Positions 1 through 5,249 of a stretch of 7,409 nt of DNA are shown here, one piece after another. Under the pieces are notes generated by a model. The model was not told where the DNA came from and searched no databases. It was given only the letters and a program-made list of their open reading frames with translations. The first letter of the stretch is position 1; each line of letters begins with the position of its first letter. Made by a program: the position numbers and the translations under genes. Source of the stretch: an uncultured Planctomycetaceae bacterium (GTDB lineage: Bacteria; Planctomycetota; Planctomycetia; Planctomycetales; Planctomycetaceae); contig CAIXQV010000820.1 in assembly GCA_903921605.1 (NCBI GenBank), positions 1-7,409 on the forward strand, written 5' to 3'.

Positions 1-211
1 AAACACTTGTGAAAAGCCACAGCTCAATCCCTCACTGACGTTTCGGGTTGTGAAAACCCATTAAATCAACAGACCACTAACACTCAATGGCTGATGAAAC
101 GACCAATGCAAATCATTTATAGAATTCCCGTGTAACAAATCCTCGAGAGTTCCGCTGAGTAAATCAGAACGACATTCAAACCTCTGAAACACTCCTGAAA
201 GGAACTCGATC

Positions 212-1177
212 ATGAAACGCTCATCAAAGAAACTTCTGCTCCTCGCGGCCACTCTGGCGACATCTCTCAACAGCCTGACAACTCTGGAAGCGGGTTGCCA
301 CGGCAGCTCTGGTCGACGAGTTTACTCCAGTCATAATTACGTGAGTCACCCGGTTTATTCACAGCCGTACTACCGACATGAAGTGATCTCCCATCCTCAG
401 CCGGTCTATGTGCATTCTCAGCCAGAACCGGTCTATGGCTCGTCGCCGTATTCTTCAGTTCCAGTCACGTCGTCTCCCTTTGGAGTTCAAGTTCAGCAGG
501 GTTCTTCCGTCGGAGCAACTCCGGTTTCATTGGCTCAGCAGGTTCAGATGACGCAGGGAGCCCAGCAGGTTCAGCTTCCACAGAACGCTTTTCCGCAGTC
601 AACGCTTCAACAGGGGGCTGTTCAACAGAGCTTGCCACAGCAGGGGCTGCCTCAACAAGCTGCAACTCAGCAGCCGGGATTGCAGCAGTTTGGCTCACAA
701 CAAAACGGCACCGCAGGAGTACCAGTGAACGTCTCTGGTTCACCATCACCTGTTACGCAGGGGGCTCCCGCCGCAGCGTCCGTTGATGCGACTACCGCGG
801 CCGAACTATCCGCACTGCAAGCTCTTGGCGGATTCGCACCGCCTCAGGCTGAGAGTGTTGCAGCCGCTCCTCAGGCTCAGACGCCACCGAATGTGGCTCC
901 CGCCCACGTCGGAAACTGGACAGCCAGCATGTCGAACGGTGCTCGTGTGCAACTCGCACTGAATGCTGACGGCACGTTCTCGTGGTCGGCCGTGAACAGT
1001 GCAGGAAACGCCAGCACGTTTCAGGGAAGCTATCAGTTCGACGGCACCACGCTGACACTTAATCGCAGCAACGACAATCAGAAACTGGCCGGAGCGATGG
1101 CATTCACCAGTGCCGGAACGTTCAACTTTAAGTTGGCAGACGCACAGGCGGGCAGTCTTGCGTTCACTCGAAGCTAA
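212..1177 (+). CDS. Secreted Gln-rich protein with C-terminal beta-rich domain
   Basis: A 321-residue protein of unknown function, predicted to be exported. The ATG at 212 has a strong Shine-Dalgarno (GAAAGGA, 197-203) 8 nt upstream. Residues 1-27 form a Sec signal peptide: KRSSKK, then a hydrophobic run from L8, with likely cleavage after LEA (25-27). A Cys at 29 follows, but -3 is Glu, so this is not a proper lipobox. Residues about 30-85 are rich in His, Tyr, Pro and Ser with three PVY motifs. Residues about 92-166 are strongly Gln-rich (QQ every few residues), and 167-230 are Ala/Pro-rich; all of this looks disordered. Residues 232-321 form a compact beta-rich domain (VGNW, ADGTFSW, GSYQFDGTTLTLNR, GTFNFKL, LAFTRS). 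From memory, this pattern recurs at the C-termini of planctomycete secreted or TPR proteins and looks lipocalin-like. It is monocistronic, closed by the terminator at 1220. The gene is firm; a role in the periplasm or on the cell surface is inference. Confidence 0.85.
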   Translation: MKRSSKKLLLLAATLATSLNSLTTLEAGCHGSSGRRVYSSHNYVSHPVYSQPYYRHEVISHPQPVYVHSQPEPVYGSSPYSSVPVTSSPFGVQVQQGSSVGATPVSLAQQVQMTQGAQQVQLPQNAFPQSTLQQGAVQQSLPQQGLPQQAATQQPGLQQFGSQQNGTAGVPVNVSGSPSPVTQGAPAAASVDATTAAELSALQALGGFAPPQAESVAAAPQAQTPPNVAPAHVGNWTASMSNGARVQLALNADGTFSWSAVNSAGNASTFQGSYQFDGTTLTLNRSNDNQKLAGAMAFTSAGTFNFKLADAQAGSLAFTRS

Positions 1178-1219
1178 TCACAACATTCAGAGAAATCTGC
1201 CGCAAACTTAGATCAGTAC

Positions 1220-1254
1220 AGGCCGGTGACTCGGGGAAAGTCACCGGCCTTTTT
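1220..1254 (+). terminator. Rho-independent terminator of the Gln-rich protein gene
   Basis: A perfect 12-bp stem (1220-1231 with 1239-1250) encloses a 7-nt loop (CGGGGAA) and runs directly into a T tract (1250-1254). It begins 43 nt after the stop codon at 1175-1177. This is a canonical intrinsic terminator, and it separates the Gln-rich gene from the DUF1501 gene downstream. Confidence 0.93.
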
Positions 1255-1278
1255 CGCTTTGGCTCTCTGGAGAACCTG

Positions 1279-1377
1279 ATGGTGCAATCCCGGCGACCCA
1301 GCATTTCAGCAGATGATTTGGCGATCCGGTCCGACTATTTCCTGCAGTTCTTGACCATCATCGGTCGACCTCGTTAA
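1279..1377 (+). CDS. Possible small protein or leader peptide, 32 aa
   Basis: An ATG at 1279 opens 32 codons ending in TAA (1375-1377). A good Shine-Dalgarno, GGAG at 1269-1272, sits 6 nt upstream, better placed than those of several larger genes here. The peptide begins MVQSRRPSISADDLAIRS and ends FLTIIGRPR. It is basic at both ends with a short hydrophobic stretch (YFLQFLTII, residues 20-28), and is too short for a confident signal peptide or membrane segment. It lies between the terminator at 1220 and the DUF1501 start at 1488. I recognise no family. It may be a true small protein, a leader peptide, or a chance ORF in a 233-bp spacer. The only evidence is the start context. Confidence 0.28.
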   Translation: MVQSRRPSISADDLAIRSDYFLQFLTIIGRPR

Positions 1378-1475
1378 GCTGGTGCCTCAATTTACTCGGT
1401 CGGGAAGTGCCTTAACGTCCTGCCATCGCGTGAATTCCCGCCTCGAATTTGATCGTCCCGCCTCAATCTTCTGCC

Positions 1476-1479
1476 AGGA
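1476..1479 (+). promoter_or_regulatory. Ribosome-binding site that sets the DUF1501 start
   Basis: AGGA lies 8 nt before the ATG at 1488. The reading frame is open further up, to a TTG at 1449, but that codon has no purine-rich site in front of it. Starting at 1488 also gives the usual MLTILG opening of this family. The 1488 start is therefore preferred over the 13-residue longer version. Confidence 0.7.
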
Positions 1480-1487
1480 CTTTTCGC

Positions 1488-2861
1488 ATGCTCACGATCT
1501 TAGGGCGAAATAACTCCGCACGCCGTGGTTTTTGTGATGGTGCCTCACGCCGTGATTTTTTGACCATTGGCGGCATGGCCCTGGGCGGCATCAGCCTGAG
1601 AAACACATTGCAGGCTGAAGAAGAATCCAACACCGGTCGATCACACAAAGCGATCATTAACATCTATCTTCCCGGCGGACCACCTCATCTGGATATGTGG
1701 GATCCCAAACCAGATGCTCCCCGCGAAATCCGTGGTGAATTCTCTGCCATCGCGACCAAAGTTCCCGGCATCTTTGTCAGTGAGATGTTCCCGAAGATGG
1801 CCGAGATGATGGACAAGTTTGTGCTTGTTCGATCGCTCGCCGACTCCGATGGTGCTCACGATGCTTATCAGTGCATGACGGGCCGTCGCAAAGGTGCTCG
1901 TCAGCCTCCCGGTGGCTGGCCTTCTGGCGGTGCCTGGGTTTCAAAGATGAAGGGTCAGGTGACGCCAGCGATCCCGGCCAATGTGGCGATGATGTACAAC
2001 ACTGGTAACCGAACATGGGGTGAGGCGGGCGATGGCGGCTTTCTGGGAGTTGCCCATTCGCCATTCAATCTCGTTGGACGAGAAGCTCGCAGTCGTCCTG
2101 ATAACATGATGCTGAACGGGATCACGCTCGACAAACTTCAGGATCGCACCACCCTGATGAAATCGCTTGATCGTTTCCGTCGCGATGCCGATCAACGTGG
2201 GCAGATGGAAAGCCTGGACGTCTATACTCAACAGGCGATGGGAATTCTGACAACGTCTAAACTGATCGACGCGCTGGATCTGACCAAAGAGGATCCTCGG
2301 ATCGTGGCTCGCTACGGTCAAAGCAGTGAAGCCTTCCAACGCGACGGCGCGCCGCCGATGGTGGAGAACCTTTGTCTGGCTCGAAGATTGGTCGAAGCAG
2401 GGGCTCGGTTTGTGTCTTTGAACTTCAGTCGCTGGGATTGGCATGGTCCGGATGGCATGAACTATCCGAAGTGCCGCGAAGAATGTCCAAGACTCGATCA
2501 GGGCCTTGCAGCGCTCGTCACCGATCTGCACGAACGAGGTCTGGATCGCGACGTATCGATTGTCGTCTGGGGCGAATTCGGACGGACTCCCAAGATCAAT
2601 ACGAACAACAGTCGCGATCACTGGCCGCAGGCGAATACCGCAGTACTCGCCGGCGGCGGAATGCGAACCGGGCAGGCTGTTGGGTCTACCAATCGCTACG
2701 GAGAACAACCTCAACTACGCCCCGTAACGTTTCAGGAGATCTTCGCGACTCTGTACCACTGTGCCGACATTGATGCTCAGAACACACGAGTGTTCGACTT
2801 GTCGGGCGTCCCGCAGTATCTCGTCGATCCTGGCAGCAAGCCGCTGCATGAAGTTGTCTGA
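1488..2861 (+). CDS. DUF1501 family protein, Tat-exported
   Basis: A 457-residue DUF1501 (PF07394) protein. This family belongs to the alkaline-phosphatase-like clan that also contains sulfatases; its reaction is not established. It is abundant in planctomycetes, where it is usually encoded beside a DUF1549/DUF1553 cytochrome-type protein. The N-terminus carries a twin-arginine signal, SRRDFL (residues 20-25), followed by a Gly/Ala/Leu stretch (TIGGMALGGISL) and a likely cleavage near residues 43-44, so export of the folded protein is expected. Family landmarks in order are YLPGGPPHLDMWDPKP (60-75), LADSDGAHD (117-125), NFSRWDWH (312-319), GEFGRTP (362-368), RDHW (376-379) and a Gly-rich LAGGG shortly after. 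The conserved His and Asp residues are plausible metal ligands. The length is normal and the frame is intact. No cytochrome partner is adjacent. The gene ends 22 bp from the convergent sulfatase gene. Confidence 0.93.
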   Translation: MLTILGRNNSARRGFCDGASRRDFLTIGGMALGGISLRNTLQAEEESNTGRSHKAIINIYLPGGPPHLDMWDPKPDAPREIRGEFSAIATKVPGIFVSEMFPKMAEMMDKFVLVRSLADSDGAHDAYQCMTGRRKGARQPPGGWPSGGAWVSKMKGQVTPAIPANVAMMYNTGNRTWGEAGDGGFLGVAHSPFNLVGREARSRPDNMMLNGITLDKLQDRTTLMKSLDRFRRDADQRGQMESLDVYTQQAMGILTTSKLIDALDLTKEDPRIVARYGQSSEAFQRDGAPPMVENLCLARRLVEAGARFVSLNFSRWDWHGPDGMNYPKCREECPRLDQGLAALVTDLHERGLDRDVSIVVWGEFGRTPKINTNNSRDHWPQANTAVLAGGGMRTGQAVGSTNRYGEQPQLRPVTFQEIFATLYHCADIDAQNTRVFDLSGVPQYLVDPGSKPLHEVV

Positions 2862-2883
2862 CAGAGTTAACAACAACAAAACG

Positions 2884-4362
2884 TCATCGAATCTTTTGAT
2901 CCGGCAGTTCTGTCTTGATGCCCTGATCGAGCGGCATCTTATCGGTTTCCGCAGTCAGTCCTTCGGCCGCCAGCAATTCTGTCAGATCTTGAGCCAATTG
3001 TTCCTGAGTCTTCAGATACTCCGGCTGTCCCGCGAGATTGTGTCGCTCATCAGGATCGTTCTTCAGGTTGTACAGCTCAGCCTTGTGACGATCTTTTGAA
3101 CCGTCACCATGAGGATACCGAATGAACTTCCAGTCATCTGTCCGAATACCGCGCACATTCGGCGTGTAGGGAAACTGCTTCTCGTAGTTGTACTCATAAA
3201 ACCACGCTGTGCGCCAGTCGGGATCGCCATCATTCACCAGCGGCCCCCATGATCGTCCCTGGATCTTTTCCAGTGATGGAGCGCCGCAAAGTTGCAACAG
3301 ACTTGGTGCAATGTCCATGGTCAGCGTTTGCGACGCAACAATCTTCCCCTGTGGCAACCCGGGACCGCAGGCAATGATGGGAATGTGAATGCTGGGCTCA
3401 TGCATCGTCCGTTTGTCAACCATGCCATGCTCACCTTCCAGCAGACCGTTGTCGCCCATGAAGACGATAACCGTGTTCTGCAACTGGCCAGTTGTCTCGA
3501 GGTGTTCCACAAGTCGTCCGACGCTGTCGTCAACGCTCAGCACAGTCCCCCAGTAGGCGTGAACCATATTCTCAAAATCTTTGACCGCCTCAGGGCGATC
3601 GTCAGGGAATTTTTTCCGCCACTCAAACAGCGGTCCGTAAATTCCGTGCCAGGTCCTGAGTCGCTGAGTGATCCACTCGGGCTTATCTTTCAAATCAAAA
3701 GCACTCGCAGGGTAGGGCACCTTGACGTCATCAAACGCATGAGCGTACTTCTCTTCGGGAAAGTAAAACGAGTGCGGAGCTTTCTGGCCGATGCACAGAG
3801 CCCACGGCTTCTCCGAACTTTGCTGCTTCAACCAGTCGATCGCGTAATCAGTGACGACGTGAGTGTAATAGCCTTTCGGAGTTTCCCTGCGCTGGCCGTT
3901 GACGTTCCACTCGGTGTCGAAATACTTGCCCTGACCTTTATGAGTCACAAACCAATCGAAACCAGGACGGGGTTCGTCGTTGTTTTCTCCCATATGCCAC
4001 TTGCCCATGTAGGCGGTGGAGTAACCTTCTTTTTGAAGCTGGCCGGGCCAATGCGGCAGTTCGGGAGGCAGCTCCGTGAAATTATCACGCACACCGTGTC
4101 GATGAGCATACAAGCCGGTCAAAATGCTGGCTCGACTGGGCGAACACAACGACGTCGTACAGAAGGCATTTGCAAACCGCACGCCTCGCTGAGCCAGTCG
4201 ATCAATGTTTGGCGTGCGAACATGTTTTGATCCGTAGCAGCCCAGAGCATCTGGACGAAGATCATCACACAGTACAAACAGCACGTTGGGCCGCGGCTCA
4301 TTCGCAGAGACGACCGCCACGGAAAGAAACAGCAGCATCGTCAGGAAAGCGGGAACTCGCAT
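2884..4362 (-). CDS. Type I sulfatase, exported, Cys-type formylglycine
   Basis: A 492-residue arylsulfatase-family enzyme that hydrolyses a sulfate ester, most likely on a polysaccharide. A Sec signal peptide (residues 1-20, cleavage after VSA) predicts a periplasmic or extracellular location. Active-site features are DD at 33-34 (calcium ligands), the signature [11 protein letters not shown] (73-83) with C73 as the residue converted to formylglycine, GKWHMG (120-125), APH (195-197), GDN (303-305) and the sulfate-contacting K317 in MVDKR. The C-terminal part has [15 protein letters not shown] (403-417) and [15 protein letters not shown] (429-443), as usual for the family. The middle segment (PGFD, then GQGKYFD, then WNVNG) recalls GlcNAc-6-sulfatase or MdsA-like enzymes, a tentative subfamily call. 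Activity needs a formylglycine-generating enzyme, not present in this window. The ATG at 4362 has only a weak GAAAG upstream. All key residues are present. It may be co-transcribed with the PfpI-family gene, 132 bp upstream on the same strand. Confidence 0.95.
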   Translation of the reverse strand: MRVPAFLTMLLFLSVAVVSANEPRPNVLFVLCDDLRPDALGCYGSKHVRTPNIDRLAQRGVRFANAFCTTSLCSPSRASILTGLYAHRHGVRDNFTELPPELPHWPGQLQKEGYSTAYMGKWHMGENNDEPRPGFDWFVTHKGQGKYFDTEWNVNGQRRETPKGYYTHVVTDYAIDWLKQQSSEKPWALCIGQKAPHSFYFPEEKYAHAFDDVKVPYPASAFDLKDKPEWITQRLRTWHGIYGPLFEWRKKFPDDRPEAVKDFENMVHAYWGTVLSVDDSVGRLVEHLETTGQLQNTVIVFMGDNGLLEGEHGMVDKRTMHEPSIHIPIIACGPGLPQGKIVASQTLTMDIAPSLLQLCGAPSLEKIQGRSWGPLVNDGDPDWRTAWFYEYNYEKQFPYTPNVRGIRTDDWKFIRYPHGDGSKDRHKAELYNLKNDPDERHNLAGQPEYLKTQEQLAQDLTELLAAEGLTAETDKMPLDQGIKTELPDQKIR

Positions 4363-4411
4363 GGTGGTGTGTCTTTCAGTCGAGATCAGTTTGCTGCGCG
4401 TGGAGTTGATT

Positions 4412-4475
4412 GTTTAACGGCAAGCTGCCGGCGTTGGTGCTCCATTGCGCCAACGCTCGCGGCTCGCCGTTAAAC
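4412..4475. repeat. 64-bp near-perfect palindrome (REP-like)
   Basis: The outer arms are a perfect 10-bp inverted repeat (GTTTAACGGC at 4412-4421, its complement at 4466-4475). Pairing continues inward through AGC/GCT and an 8-bp block (GCGTTGGT/GCCAACGC with one G-T wobble), to a 6-nt loop at 4441-4446. I count about 29 opposed positions, with two mismatches (4422/4465 and 4429/4458) and three G-T wobbles. It fills most of the 132-bp gap between two same-strand genes. No T tract follows on either strand, so it is not a classic intrinsic terminator. It may be a repetitive extragenic palindrome, a small non-autonomous element, or an RNA stabiliser or attenuator in a PfpI-sulfatase transcript. 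No second copy occurs in this window and no target-site duplication was seen. Confidence 0.75.
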
Positions 4476-4494
4476 TAAAAAGCAGATCTGCAGT

Positions 4495-5022
4495 TCAAGC
4501 CTTACCGCAGACCTTCAGAATCGCTTTGCAGAAGTCCGGCAAGTCATCCGGCTTCCGGCTGCTGACGAAATGGCGATCGACGACGACAGACGCGTCTTCA
4601 AAGATCGCCCCGGCATTCACCAGATCGTCTTTGATTCCCGGCGAGCCCGTGACTTTGACTCCTTTGTAAACGCCAGCCGAAATCGGCATCCAGCCACCAT
4701 GGCAAATAGCGGCGACCAGTTTTCCGGCGTGAGCGAACTCACGCGTAATCCGCAACACTTCCGGATCTCGGCGAAGTTTGTCCGGCATCCAGCCACCTGC
4801 ACAGATGAGCCCATCGTAGGCGGCCACATCAATGCCTTTGATCAGAATGTCGGAGACGCAGGGATAGCCGTTCTTGCCAACATACTTCTTCCCGGCTTCC
4901 TGTCCCGCCAGATGAAACGCGGCTCCGGCTTCGATGAGGCGTAGCTTGGGATACCACACTTCCAGATCTTCGTAGTCGTCGCCAACAAAGCACAGAAATT
5001 TTTGTCCAGCCAATGTCGTCAT
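4495..5022 (-). CDS. DJ-1/PfpI family protein
   Basis: A 175-residue cytoplasmic protein of the DJ-1/PfpI superfamily, whose members act as cysteine peptidases, glyoxalase or deglycase-like enzymes, or stress proteins. I cannot say which applies here. Landmarks from the ATG at 5022 are DDYEDLE (15-21) with the conserved acidic residue at E18, GGWMPDKLRRDPEVL (76-90) forming the oxyanion loop, and the nucleophile elbow AAICHGG (104-110) with C107 and H108. These are followed by VTGSPGIKDDLVNAGA (124-139) and SSRKPDDLPDFCKA (154-167), typical of the PfpI branch. The length fits the family. The frame stays open upstream to 5235, but that extra 71-residue stretch has no family features, so MTTLAG at 5022 is the likely start; the upstream GGACGGACC is a weak ribosome-binding site. 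There is no signal peptide. An exact 15-bp repeat (4684-4698 and 4783-4797) codes GGWMP in both active-site loops. Confidence 0.92.
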   Translation of the reverse strand: MTTLAGQKFLCFVGDDYEDLEVWYPKLRLIEAGAAFHLAGQEAGKKYVGKNGYPCVSDILIKGIDVAAYDGLICAGGWMPDKLRRDPEVLRITREFAHAGKLVAAICHGGWMPISAGVYKGVKVTGSPGIKDDLVNAGAIFEDASVVVDRHFVSSRKPDDLPDFCKAILKVCGKA

Positions 5023-5249
5023 GATGGTCCGTCCACAGATCACAGAGTAGAGAATTTCAGGAGTGCGAATCGTGACCAACGCCCGCGAATTCGCAAGCGT
5101 ACTTCGGATCAGAATGTTCGCCTGCCGTGACGCTGTACAGAGACCCCTGGCGTCACCGATAATCGCCGCCCCTTTCAAATTTACTGTCAGACTTTTGATT
5201 CCAGTGGCAACACATCTGTCGCTGCCCTGTCTCATTTGGAAAATCGTTC

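Noticed and set aside
87..122. An 11-codon ORF (ATG at 87, TAG at 120-122)
   Set aside because: No ribosome-binding site upstream and too short to judge.
118..123. TATAGA, a -10-like box upstream of the Gln-rich gene
   Set aside because: There is no acceptable -35 element at 16-18 bp spacing.
1351..1380. Possible sigma-70 promoter for the DUF1501 gene: TTGACC, 18 bp, TAAGCT, with the palindrome GGTCGACC between the boxes
   Set aside because: The -10 box matches only three of six consensus bases and planctomycete promoters are poorly defined, so this is not strong enough to list.
1437..1464. CCCGCCTC repeated at 1437-1444 and 1457-1464, 20 bp apart, just before the DUF1501 start
   Set aside because: Only two short copies, with no extended repeat or symmetry; chance or minor slippage explains it.
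1941..2714. A 257-codon open frame on the minus strand
   Set aside because: It is antisense to the DUF1501 gene, whose conserved motifs span the same region.
3292..4230. A 312-codon open frame on the plus strand
   Set aside because: It is antisense to the sulfatase, which has every catalytic motif. The opposite translation has no family features.
4412..4475. Reading the palindrome as a bidirectional intrinsic terminator
   Set aside because: Neither strand has a T tract after the stem, unlike the clear terminator at 1220-1254.
5023..5235. N-terminal extension of the PfpI frame
   Set aside because: It is open for 71 codons, but shows no family sequence, and the ATG at 5022 begins the normal beta-strand start of the domain at the expected length.
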